Origin: UBA3700 sp964478025
GTDB taxonomy: Bacteria > Bacillota > Clostridia > Christensenellales > UBA3700
Assembly: GCA_964478025.1 (NCBI GenBank)
Contig: CAYZGK010000009.1
Span: 1 to 56,807, forward strand
Length of the DNA: 56,807 nucleotides
Direction of reading: 5' to 3'
Below the pieces are notes generated by a model. It was not told where the DNA came from, did no database searches, and saw only the letters and a list, made by a program, of their open reading frames with translations. Made by a program: the position numbers and the translations under genes. Shown here piece after piece: positions 32,484-40,900 of this stretch (positions are counted from its first letter, which is position 1; each line of letters begins with the position of its first letter).

Positions 32484-32710
32484 GATAATTTTCATTTCGC
32501 GGTGCCACCCAAATTAATTCTTTCGAATTCGCTTTATTTCTTTGTACTAACATACATATCATCTTTTATACGGTTATGATTCCGTCGGTTATTGGCCGCC
32601 CTCATAAGTCCATTTCATTTTACTAGTTATCTATTACGATTCCACCATCCGTAACTCTCTATATGACTTTCATAAAACTACTTTTCTTAATCGTAGGTTT
32701 TATCTATGTT
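32484..32710 (-). ncRNA. T-box riboswitch, predicted tRNA-Trp specific
   Basis: The minus strand carries the T-box core AATTTGGGTGGCACCGCG (32498-32515) just before a terminator. Upstream is a stem I with an AGTA/GAA loop E element, and on its 3' side the sequence GAAATGGAC with TGG at 32610-32612. TGG (Trp) is preferred over the overlapping ATG because the T-box bulge is TGGC, which fits the G73 discriminator of tRNA-Trp rather than the A73 of tRNA-Met. Uncharged tRNA would stabilise the antiterminator and turn on the downstream ABC transporter. Confidence 0.88.
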
Positions 32711-32716
32711 GTCTTA

Positions 32717-32745
32717 ATAATAAACTCAATTTTTTTATGTGTCAA
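32717..32745 (-). promoter_or_regulatory. Promoter of the trp transporter operon
   Basis: Minus-strand TTGACA (32740-32745), 17-base spacer, TATTAT (32717-32722); transcription should start near 32710. Confidence 0.75.
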
Positions 32746-32809
32746 TAATTTTTTTTAATTAATTTTGTTTGCATAATTTTGTGCATAAATGCATAAAATG
32801 AGTTTGTTT

Positions 32810-33721
32810 TTATGGAACTATAAAATCAAGAGAGGAAGGAAGTATATCAACTAAAAAGTCCTTTCCTACAAACATTTCTCCATCTAAGCAAAGTTCAAAA
32901 TCTTTATCTGAATAAACATGTGCTTGTTTTATTTGTTTATACACCATATGGTTTCCAACAATTGCTGGAGCTTTTTCTAAATGTTCTCCTCTTTGATAAG
33001 GTCCCATTAAAATTATAAATTTAATAAGCGGAATTGGAGTAAATAGACATGCTTCAATTAAACCATCATTATTCTTTGAACGAGGAGCACAGCAGTATGA
33101 TCCACCTACATATTTATGATTTGCAAGAGTGCATAATAAAAGTTTTCCATTGGTTACTTTTTCTCCATCAAGTTCAACATCGATTTTATTAAATCTTCCA
33201 GTTAAAATTCCATGAACTACACCTTTTGGATAAGCATTCTTGCCACCTTTTTCTTTTATTTCATTTGCCTTTGAGCAAACAACACTATCAAAGCCAAAAT
33301 TGATAGCATTAATAGAATATCTAACCTCGCCGGTGTCTTTATTTGTAGCTTTTAACATATCAATTCTAGATATAGTTCCATCTACTAATTTTTGAATAGA
33401 TTTAAAATCTTTATCAGGGTAGTACTTAATTAAATCGTTTCCGGAGCCATATGCAAGAACACCAAGTTTTTTGTTTTTAGAACCCATCATTCCAAATGAA
33501 ACTTCATTTATTGTTCCATCGCCACCGCAAGCAACAAAACAAACATCATCGTCTATATGTTCCTTACAATAGTTTTGAACAAATGATAGAGCATCTTTTG
33601 GACCTACAGTTTCATGAATATCATAATCTATAGGCTCTCTTAAATTAGGTATTTGATCTTTTACTAATTGAAGGGAATTTCTTTTTCCAGCATTCCCGTT
33701 TACAATAAAAATATATTTCAT
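32810..33721 (-). CDS. Diacylglycerol/lipid kinase (DagK/YegS family)
   Basis: A 303-residue protein with the DAGK catalytic fold. 'FIVNGNAGKRN' at the start, 'CFVACGGDGTINEV' (about 61-74) as the nucleotide-binding signature and 'LGVLAYGSGNDL' (about 86-97) are all present. 'SDKDFELCLDGEMF' near the C-terminus is the usual beta-sandwich signature. It phosphorylates diacylglycerol or a related lipid at the membrane. It is a single gene with a ribosome binding site (AAGAAGG) and its own promoter, and reads towards the trp operon promoter with no clear terminator between. Confidence 0.87.
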   Translation of the reverse strand: MKYIFIVNGNAGKRNSLQLVKDQIPNLREPIDYDIHETVGPKDALSFVQNYCKEHIDDDVCFVACGGDGTINEVSFGMMGSKNKKLGVLAYGSGNDLIKYYPDKDFKSIQKLVDGTISRIDMLKATNKDTGEVRYSINAINFGFDSVVCSKANEIKEKGGKNAYPKGVVHGILTGRFNKIDVELDGEKVTNGKLLLCTLANHKYVGGSYCCAPRSKNNDGLIEACLFTPIPLIKFIILMGPYQRGEHLEKAPAIVGNHMVYKQIKQAHVYSDKDFELCLDGEMFVGKDFLVDILPSSLDFIVP

Positions 33722-33755
33722 AGTTTATTTTGCCTTCTTTTTATATATTGTATTA

Positions 33756-33784
33756 ATTATAAAAAATAGAGAATAAAATATCAA
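33756..33784 (-). promoter_or_regulatory. Promoter of the lipid kinase gene
   Basis: Minus-strand TTGATA (33779-33784), 17-base spacer, TATAAT (33756-33761), giving a leader of about 30 bases. Confidence 0.65.
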
Positions 33785-33890
33785 GTTTTGTTATTTTTTA
33801 AGGGGGCAACAAGAAACTTTAACTATAAGAATATAGAACAAGGAATTTTATATAAAAGGCTGAAAATACTAGCAAAATCGGCAGACGAAA

Positions 33891-33945
33891 AATTTATTTT
33901 TGGCGGAAACGTTAAAATTTGGGGGCATTCCGCCAAAAATAAATT
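33891..33945. repeat. Perfect 18-bp inverted repeat in a divergent intergenic region
   Basis: AATTTATTTTTGGCGGAA (33891-33908) is the exact reverse complement of 33928-33945; the loop is 19 bases and contains GGGGG. Both neighbouring genes point away from it, so it is not a terminator for either. It has a GC core (TGGCGGAA) in an AT-rich region. Confidence 0.95.
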
Positions 33946-33998
33946 AAAAATTGATTCTAAATATTTGAATTTTATTTAATAAAAAGTAACTACAAAGC

Positions 33999-34004
33999 TA
34001 TAAT
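33999..34004 (+). promoter_or_regulatory. -10 box of the gph gene
   Basis: TATAAT (33999-34004) with only a weak -35 (TTAATA, 33976-33981, 17 bases upstream). The expected start of transcription is about 34011, two bases before the ATG. Confidence 0.5.
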
Positions 34005-34012
34005 AAGAATAT

Positions 34013-34660
34013 ATGAAAAAATTAATAATTTTTGATTTAGATGGAACCCTTTTAAATACTATTGAAGATTTAACAGATAGTGTTAATTTTGCATTGGATA
34101 AATTTTCTATGCCAAAAAGAACAATTAGCGAAGTTAGATCTTTTGTTGGAAATGGTATTGCAAAACTTATAGAAAGAGCTGTTCCTAAAAATACAAATAA
34201 AGAAGTAGAAAATAATGTATATAAAATATTTAAAGAACACTATACAAATAATTGTAATAATAAAACAAGACCTTATGATGGTATTTTAAAACTACTTGAA
34301 AATTTAAAGCAAAATAAAATTCTAACTGGCATTGTTTCTAATAAAAATAATGAGGCAGTAAAGAAGCTTAGTGATATATATTTTAGTGGTGTAATTGATG
34401 AGATCAGAGGCTTTGTTGAGGGAAGTAAAACTAAGCCTAATCCTGATAGTGTAAACTTCATTATAAATAAGTTTAATATAGATAAAAAAGACTGTTTATA
34501 TGTTGGAGATTCTGATGTTGATTACTATACGGCAAAAAATGCTGAGATAGATTGTATAATAGTATCATGGGGATTTAAAGATAGGGATTTTCTAGAAAAG
34601 TTAGATAATGTTATAATAGTAGATAGTATTAAAGAATTACAGGAGAAAATATATGATTGA
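34013..34660 (+). CDS. HAD-family phosphatase, phosphoglycolate phosphatase-like
   Basis: A 215-residue haloacid dehalogenase-fold hydrolase with a small helical cap. Motif I 'FDLDGTLLNT' (about 6-15) holds the nucleophile Asp and acid Asp, motif II is 'GIVSNKNN' near 105, motif III includes Lys in 'EGSKTKPNPDS', and motif IV is 'LYVGDSDVDYYTAKNAE' near 163-179. It is most like Gph/PpaX, acting on phosphoglycolate, pyrophosphate or a sugar phosphate; the exact substrate is unknown. No ribosome binding site lies before the ATG, and the -10 box suggests a leaderless message. It overlaps cdd by 8 bases. Confidence 0.85.
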   Translation: MKKLIIFDLDGTLLNTIEDLTDSVNFALDKFSMPKRTISEVRSFVGNGIAKLIERAVPKNTNKEVENNVYKIFKEHYTNNCNNKTRPYDGILKLLENLKQNKILTGIVSNKNNEAVKKLSDIYFSGVIDEIRGFVEGSKTKPNPDSVNFIINKFNIDKKDCLYVGDSDVDYYTAKNAEIDCIIVSWGFKDRDFLEKLDNVIIVDSIKELQEKIYD

Positions 34661-35042
34661 TTCTTTATCTAAAGAGGCAATTTTAGCAAGAGAGCATGCT
34701 TATTGTAAGTATTCTTCCTTTGCAGTGGGTGCAGCCCTCCTTACAAAAAGTGGTAAGGTTTATACAGGCGCTAACATAGAGAATGTTTCATTTGGTGCAA
34801 CAATATGTGCAGAAAGAGTAGCTATATATAAAGCTATATTTGATGGTGAAAAAGATTTTGTAGCAATAGCAATTGCAGGTGGAAGTAAGGATGTAGATTT
34901 TACATCACCATGTGGCATTTGCAGACAAGTTTTAACAGAGTTTTGTGATAAGGATTTTAAAATAATTTTAACAAATGGTAAGGAGAATAAGGTATTTAAG
35001 TTAGGAGAGTTAATGCCGCTATCGTTTGATACTATAAAATAA
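34653..35042 (+). CDS. cdd: Cytidine deaminase
   Basis: A 129-residue homotetrameric-type cytidine deaminase (usual length 125-140). The zinc site is complete: 'GATICAERVAIYKA' (about 48-61, with Cys and the proton-shuttling Glu) and 'SPCGICRQVLTEF' (about 87-99, two Cys). 'YSSFAVGAALLT' near residues 20-31 forms the base-binding region. It deaminates cytidine and deoxycytidine to uridine for pyrimidine salvage. Its start lies inside the end of the phosphatase gene with GGAGA upstream. Confidence 0.95.
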   Translation: MIDSLSKEAILAREHAYCKYSSFAVGAALLTKSGKVYTGANIENVSFGATICAERVAIYKAIFDGEKDFVAIAIAGGSKDVDFTSPCGICRQVLTEFCDKDFKIILTNGKENKVFKLGELMPLSFDTIK

Positions 35043-35044
35043 AT

Positions 35045-35944
35045 ATGAAGAAGTTTTGTTTATATGTCTTGGTTTTTATTATGATGTTTTCGGTAATTTT
35101 TGCTTTTTCATGTAATAAAGATAAAGAGGAAGAATTACCAGATGGGTACAACTTTACATTAATGAGTTTTAATATTCGTCAAGATACAATGTTTGATGGA
35201 AATAATAGAAGCTGGAAAAATGTTAGAAAAAATTTAGTTATAAATTATTTGCTTGAAAAGAGCGCAGATATTATTTGTTTGCAAGAGGTTAAAGAAAACC
35301 AAGCAGAAGATTTAAAAGAAGGATTAAAGAATGTATACAACATCGTTTGGTATCCAAGAACAACTGATGGTTCAGATTCAGAGGGATTGGCTGTTGCGTA
35401 TAAGTTAGATAAATTTAATTATTTAGAAGAAACGAGATTTTGGTTAAGTGAAAACCCTGAGAAGCAAAGTAAAGGATGGGGTGCTAATTACTATAGAATT
35501 TCTGTTATGGTTTCACTTCAAATAAAGGATAAAGATATTATTTTTGATGTATATTCAACTCATTTAGACGCATTTAACGTAAAAGCAAGAAATGAAGGGA
35601 TAAAAGTTGTTGTAGATAAAATTGCAGAAAGAGGCAATGTTTCAATTGTCTGCGGAGATTTTAATACGACAAAGGATAATGAAAGTGCAGAGTGCTACAC
35701 ATATATTTCTACAAGTATGGATGATGCGCAGCAAGTAGCAAAAGATTCAGATAGTGGTATAACTTATCAAGATTTTGGAAATGGTGGTACTTTTGATGAT
35801 TCTATAGATTTTGAGTTTTTAACTAAAAACAATTTCTATGTAAAAAGTTTTAAGATACTAAGAGATACATATATTGATGGTGATACAGAAATTTATTATT
35901 CTGATCACTACGCAATTATGAGTGATGTTATATATAAATATTAA
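35045..35944 (+). CDS. Secreted endonuclease/exonuclease/phosphatase-fold lipoprotein
   Basis: A 299-residue protein. It begins with a lipoprotein signal with lipobox FSC (Cys near 23), followed by an EEP (DNase I-like) domain: 'LMSFNIRQD' (about 37-45), the metal-binding Glu in 'IICLQEVKENQ' (about 78-88), 'VYSTHLDAF' near 173, 'IVCGDFNTTKDN' near 201 and the final 'YYSDHYAIMSDV' near 283-294 with the catalytic His. Such proteins cleave phosphodiesters or remove phosphates; lipids, nucleic acids and sugar phosphates are all possible substrates. It starts 2 bases after cdd. Its stop codon overlaps the stop of the convergent gene. Confidence 0.85.
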   Translation: MKKFCLYVLVFIMMFSVIFAFSCNKDKEEELPDGYNFTLMSFNIRQDTMFDGNNRSWKNVRKNLVINYLLEKSADIICLQEVKENQAEDLKEGLKNVYNIVWYPRTTDGSDSEGLAVAYKLDKFNYLEETRFWLSENPEKQSKGWGANYYRISVMVSLQIKDKDIIFDVYSTHLDAFNVKARNEGIKVVVDKIAERGNVSIVCGDFNTTKDNESAECYTYISTSMDDAQQVAKDSDSGITYQDFGNGGTFDDSIDFEFLTKNNFYVKSFKILRDTYIDGDTEIYYSDHYAIMSDVIYKY

Positions 35945-36282
35945 GAGTTTGAATCTTGACTAGAAGGATTATTTAATTGTTCTAACAATTCTTTTCTTTC
36001 AACAAGGTAACTTTTTATTTTTGTATAAAGTGTTTTGAAAATTAGATAATCAAGATAAACAAATAGGGCTGAGCATAGTAAAACCATAATTGCAAGTCCT
36101 ATTATTTTTATAGTAGATGCGGCAAGTGAAGCTGCTTTAGAGATTGCTATAAATGAACTTATAATAAGTAAAATATCCGTAACTGCAATTGCTATAAAGC
36201 AAAAAGTTAGAACTATTGTAAATACAATATAAAGTGCATCGGTTGTTGTTATATCTTGTTTTGTTATTTTCTTTTCTTTCAT
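35941..36282 (-). CDS. Small two-helix membrane protein of unknown function
   Basis: A 113-residue protein I do not recognise. Two hydrophobic segments (about residues 17-45 and 57-83) are followed by a basic then Gln/Ser/Asn-rich tail that looks cytoplasmic ('KIKSYLVERKELLEQL'). It is translated from AAGGAAATATAATG at the end of ispDF; start and stop share one base, so it is coupled to ispDF. Convergent overlap of 4 bases with the EEP gene. Confidence 0.6.
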   Translation of the reverse strand: MKEKKITKQDITTTDALYIVFTIVLTFCFIAIAVTDILLIISSFIAISKAASLAASTIKIIGLAIMVLLCSALFVYLDYLIFKTLYTKIKSYLVERKELLEQLNNPSSQDSNS

Positions 36283-37421
36283 TATATTTCCTTCTTAAAT
36301 AGTGAGCAGTACGCATTTGAAGAAATGGCTTCTTCGTGCCCAACAAGTCCTAATTTTTCTGTTGTTGTTGCAGATATTGAAACTTTAGATTCATCAATTC
36401 CCATAGCCTCAGCAAGAGAAAGTTGAATAGCTGGGATATATGATGCCATTTTGGGTTTTTGTGCCATAATAACTGCAGATACGTTGTTTATGCTATAGCC
36501 TTGATCTTTTATCATTTGAACAACTTCCTTTAAAAGAATAATAGAAGATATTCCTTTATATTTATCATCAATATCAGGGAATAATTGACCAATATCTTTA
36601 TTATGAGAAGCAGATAATAGGGCATCCATTATAGCGTGAGTTAAAACATCGGCATCTGAATGACCTAAAAGTCCTTTATTAAATGGGATTGTGTATCCAC
36701 CTAAAACTAATTTTCTATTTTCTACAAGTTCATGAGTATCCCAGCCAACACCAACGCTAAAAGATTGAGGAATAAATTTTGCTAAATCTTCCTTTGTTGT
36801 TATTTTAATATTGCTTTGAGAACCGCGAGTTATATATACATCGCCTACGTATTCTTGATATAGGGAAGCATCATCTGTAAATTGTCCAAAATTTGCTTTT
36901 GCCATCGCGTATGCGCGTTTAATTAAATCATATTTAAATACTTGTGGAGTTTGTACTCTAACAAATTGGGTTCTATCAACTGGGGTTGAACCAAATTCGC
37001 TAAATTGACGAAGAGAGTCTGTCTCATCTATGCAAGCAACAGCAGTTCCTTTTTTTATTGCACCTTCAATTGCGCTATCTATTACTTTTTGTGAAACAAA
37101 TGGTCTTGCTCCATCATGAATTATAACAAGGTCTGTATCTTTAGAAACAACCTCAAGGGCGTTAGCGATAGATTCTTGTCTATCAAGGCCTCCTAAACAT
37201 ACCTTTATGTTATTATTATGTAGAGTAGAGACAAATTCTTGGAACCACTCAAGATCGATTCTACTGCACGCTAAGATTATTTCTTGAATGTCGTCTCTGC
37301 AAAAGGCAGAAATGGTCTTTTGAATAATAGGCATTCCACCTATATCAAACTTTAGTTTATTGTATTGAAGGCCAACTCTAGATCCTGAGCCGCCACAAGC
37401 TATAATACAACTAATTTTCAT
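36282..37421 (-). CDS. ispDF: Bifunctional IspD-IspF enzyme of the MEP isoprenoid pathway
   Basis: A 379-residue fusion. Residues 1 to about 220 are IspD (4-diphosphocytidyl-methylerythritol synthase): 'ACGGSGSRVGLQYNKLKF' nucleotide loop and 'LVIIHDGARPFVS' near 95-107. Residues about 222-379 are IspF (MEcPP synthase): 'GVGWDTHEL' with metal-binding Asp and His, 'LGHSDADVLTHAIMDALLSA' and 'SISATTTEKLGLVGHEEAI' at the end. It catalyses two non-consecutive steps of isoprenoid precursor synthesis. The IspD start deviates from the common 'AAGxGxRMG' by Cys and Val. It overlaps the S4 gene upstream by 11 bases. Confidence 0.93.
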   Translation of the reverse strand: MKISCIIACGGSGSRVGLQYNKLKFDIGGMPIIQKTISAFCRDDIQEIILACSRIDLEWFQEFVSTLHNNNIKVCLGGLDRQESIANALEVVSKDTDLVIIHDGARPFVSQKVIDSAIEGAIKKGTAVACIDETDSLRQFSEFGSTPVDRTQFVRVQTPQVFKYDLIKRAYAMAKANFGQFTDDASLYQEYVGDVYITRGSQSNIKITTKEDLAKFIPQSFSVGVGWDTHELVENRKLVLGGYTIPFNKGLLGHSDADVLTHAIMDALLSASHNKDIGQLFPDIDDKYKGISSIILLKEVVQMIKDQGYSINNVSAVIMAQKPKMASYIPAIQLSLAEAMGIDESKVSISATTTEKLGLVGHEEAISSNAYCSLFKKEI

Positions 37422-37662
37422 TAATAATCACCTCATACATATCTTGTGAATCTTGTTTCTTTATAGTTTCTTGTACGCTAAGAATTTTAAATTTAAAGTT
37501 ATTGTCTCCAAAGTGAAGTGTAACGATATCTCCTACTTTAACTTGAACACCGGCTTTTGCAGGTCTTCCATTTAACTCCACACGAGAGGCATCGCAAGCT
37601 TCGTTTGCGACAGTTCTTCTTTTAATAATTCTCGATACTTTTAGAAACTTATCTAATCTCAT
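37411..37662 (-). CDS. S4-domain RNA-binding protein, RqcP/HslR-like
   Basis: An 83-residue single S4 domain ('MRLDKFLKVSRIIKRRTVANEACDA', with 'VELNGRPAKAGVQVKVGDIV' after it), matching YabO/RqcP of B. subtilis and Hsp15. RqcP binds the large ribosomal subunit and tRNA during RqcH-driven rescue of stalled nascent chains. It could also be another small S4 protein. The promoter gives only about a 4-base leader and there is no Shine-Dalgarno sequence. It is followed by ispDF with an 11-base overlap. Confidence 0.8.
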   Translation of the reverse strand: MRLDKFLKVSRIIKRRTVANEACDASRVELNGRPAKAGVQVKVGDIVTLHFGDNNFKFKILSVQETIKKQDSQDMYEVIINEN

Positions 37663-37672
37663 ACAAATTAAT

Positions 37673-37700
37673 TTTATATTTATTAAAATAAAAGTGTCAA
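37673..37700 (-). promoter_or_regulatory. Promoter of the S4 gene-ispDF operon
   Basis: Minus-strand TTGACA (37695-37700), 16-base spacer, TATAAA (37673-37678). Predicted start about 37666, four bases before the ATG. Confidence 0.65.
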
Positions 37701-37747
37701 GATTTGCTATATAGGGAAAATATGAAATAATTTGTCTATTTTGAAAA

Positions 37748-37807
37748 ATTTTACAAAAATTTTACATTAAAATTCCAAAAATTTAAAATTTTACAAAGAT
37801 TTTACAT
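37748..37807. repeat. Two copies of an 11-bp-phased ATTTTACA element upstream of rpoB
   Basis: ATTTTACA begins at 37748 and 37759 (copy 1) and again at 37788 and 37799 (copy 2): each copy is a pair of octamers one helical turn apart, the two copies 40 bp apart. The same paired element is found before the rpsL promoter at 54278-54297. The 305-base gap between the S4 gene and rpoB otherwise holds only the two divergent promoters. Confidence 0.8.
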
Positions 37808-37853
37808 AAAAAAATCGAAAAATAAATATTTTTCTAAATTATAAAAAATTTGT

Positions 37854-37882
37854 TTGACTCAGGGGAATGTTTCATATATATT
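37854..37882 (+). promoter_or_regulatory. Promoter of rpoBC
   Basis: TTGACT (37854-37859), 17-base spacer, TATATT (37877-37882), about 80 bases before the rpoB ATG. No L10/L12 genes or L10 leader precede it, unlike the usual rplJL-rpoBC order. Confidence 0.65.
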
Positions 37883-37967
37883 TATTTACGCACGTTAATT
37901 ATTTAGGGGGAATTTTGCAATTTTTTCTAAATGTAAGCAAAGAAAATTTATTGAAGGAGGGTACAAT

Positions 37968-40900
37968 ATGCCTCAAAATATGACACATAAAGTTAAGTAT
38001 GGCGACAATATTAGAGAGTCTTTCTCTAAGATTAAGGAAGTTTTAGACATGCCTTACTTGCTTGAAGCTCAAACGGATTCTTACAAAGAATTTATTACTA
38101 AGGGTATTCAAAACGTATTGGATGATTTTTCTCCAGTAGTCGACAGAATGGGAAGATTTAAGTTGTATTTCTTAGGTTTCACACTAGAAGGAACTCCTAA
38201 GTACACTCTTAAAGAATGCCATGAAGGTGATCACTCTTACACACTACCTCTATACGTTAAAGTTAGATTAGAGCGTACTGAAACGGGTGAAGTTATTGAA
38301 GACAAAGTATTTATGGGAGATATTCCACTAATGACTGACAACGGAGCATTCGTTATTAATGGTGCTGATCGTGTTATCGTAAGCCAATTAGTAAGAAGCC
38401 CAAGTGTTTACAATACTTTTGAAAAGGACTCAAAAACTGGTGAAGAAATTTATTCTACACAAGTTATGCCACAAAGAGGTGCTTGGATTGAATTTAAGCA
38501 AGATCAACATGGTGTAATTTCTGTAGCTGTAGATAGAAAGAGAAAATTCCCAGCGACAATTCTTATAAGAAATTTATTAACTCAAGGTACAAACGAAGAG
38601 TTAATTGAATTATTTGGAGATGAAGAATTCTTAAGAAAGACAATCGAAAAAGATCCTACAACAGATTTAGAGTCTGCAAAGAGAGGATTATATGAGCGTC
38701 AACGCCCAGGTGAGGAAGTTTCAGATGAGGGTATTAAAATCCTTCTAAATAATCTATTCTTCGATGATAAGAGATATGACTTAATGAAAGTTGGTAGATA
38801 CAAAATCAACAAGAAGTTATCTTTAGCTTATAGAATTGAAGGATTAGAACTTGCTGAAGATGCAGTAACAGAAGATGGTGAAGTTATACTTCAAGCTAAA
38901 AAGGCTGGCTACTTAAAATTAGAAGATGCAAGAAAGATTCAAAATGCTGGTATAAATAGCGTTAAAGTTATTTCAATTAACGGCGAAACAGTTAAAGTTT
39001 TAGGTAATAAATCTGCAAATATTGTTGATTATGCTAAGAACCTTGGAATTAAGATTTCAGATAAAGTATTAGTTGCATTATTTGGTGAAAATTCAGAGTA
39101 TGATGATCAAATTATCTATACTCCAGTTTTTGATAAAATTATTGCTGAACATAAGACAAGCAAGGCTTTTGAAGAGTATGTTTTAAAGAACACTATTGAA
39201 GCATCAAAACTTTTAATTGTTAAATGTTTAACTCCAGATGATATCCTATCTTCATTCTCAAATAATTTAGGATTATCTCATGGTGTTGGTAAAACAGATG
39301 TTATCGACCACTTAGCAAATAGACGTGTTCGTTGCGTTGGTGAACTTTTAGAAAACCAATTCCATATTGGTATTAGCAGACTTGAAAAACAAATCAAGGA
39401 AAACATGGCAAGAACTCAAGAAAGTGATGATTGTAGAATTCAACAATTCATCAACATTAAGCCAGTTTCAGCTGTAATTAAAGAGTTCTTCTGTTCATCT
39501 CCACTTTCTCAATTTATGGATCACCATAACCCAATTGCAGAATTAACAAATAAGAGAAAATTATCTGCATTAGGACCTGGTGGATTATCTAGAGAAAGAG
39601 CAGGCTTTGAAGTTCGTGATATTAACCATACTCACTATGGTCGTCTATGTCCAATTGAAACTCCAGAAGGTCAAAACATTGGACTTATTTCATCATTTGC
39701 TTCATATGCTAAAGTTAATAAGTATGGATTTATTGAAGCTCCATATAGAAAAGTAGATAAAGAAAAAGGTATCGTTACAAACGAAGTAAGATATCTTCAA
39801 GCTGATGAAGAAGATAATTACATCGTAGCTCAAGCTAACACTCCATTAAATGAAGATGGTTCGTTTGCTGATGATCGTGTAATGTGCCGTATTAAGGAAG
39901 ATATTCGTGAAGTAGATAAGTCAAGAGTAGATTATATGGATGTTTCTCCAAAACAATTAATCTCTGTTGCATCTGCTTTAATCCCATTCCTTGAAAACGA
40001 TGATACAGCTCGTGCCCTAATGGGTTCTAACATGCAACGTCAAGCTGTACCTCTACTAAAACCAGAATCTCCAATGATTGCAACTGGTATTGAGTATAAG
40101 ATTGCTCATGATAGTGGTGTATTACAACTTGCTAAAAACGATGGTGTTGTAAAGAGTGTATCTGCAGATAAAATCGTTGTAACAACAGTAGATGGCGAAG
40201 ATGTTTATAATTTACAAAAATTCGAAAGATCTAACGCTGGTACATGTATTACACAAAAGCCAATTGTTTCAAAAGGACAAAAGGTTATAAAGGATATGGT
40301 TCTTGCTGATGGACCAGCTACTCAAAATGGTGAACTATCTCTAGGCCGTAACATTTTAATTGGTTACATGTCATGGGAAGGTTACAACTATGAGGATGCT
40401 ATCTTAATTAATGAAGACTTAGTAAAAGATGATGTATTTACATCAATCCACATTGAAAAGTTCGAAACATCTGCAAGAGAAATCAATAAGTTAGGTTCTG
40501 AACAAATCACAAGAGATATTCCAGGCCTTTCTGATGATGCATTAAAGAATCTTGATGAAGATGGTATCGTAAGAATCGGTGCTGAAGTTAACTCAGGAGA
40601 TATCTTAGTTGGTAAGACAACTCCAAAGGGAGAAACAGAACCATCAGCTCAAGAAAGACTATTAAGATCTATCTTTGGTGATAAATCTAAAGATGTTAAA
40701 GATACATCAACAAGAGTTCCACATGGTCAATCAGGTGTTGTAATTGGTGTTAAAGTATTCACTAAGAAGAACAAAGAAGATATGGAACCAGGTGTAAATA
40801 AACAAGTTAGAGTTTATGTAGCACAAAAGAGAAAGATTGGTGTTGGTGATAAGATGTCAGGTCGTCACGGTAATAAGGGCGTTATTTCAAGAGTATTACC

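Noticed and set aside
33788..33979. 63-codon open frame on the plus strand
   Set aside because: It runs through the 18-bp inverted repeat, has no ribosome binding site, and its predicted peptide has no recognisable composition or family.
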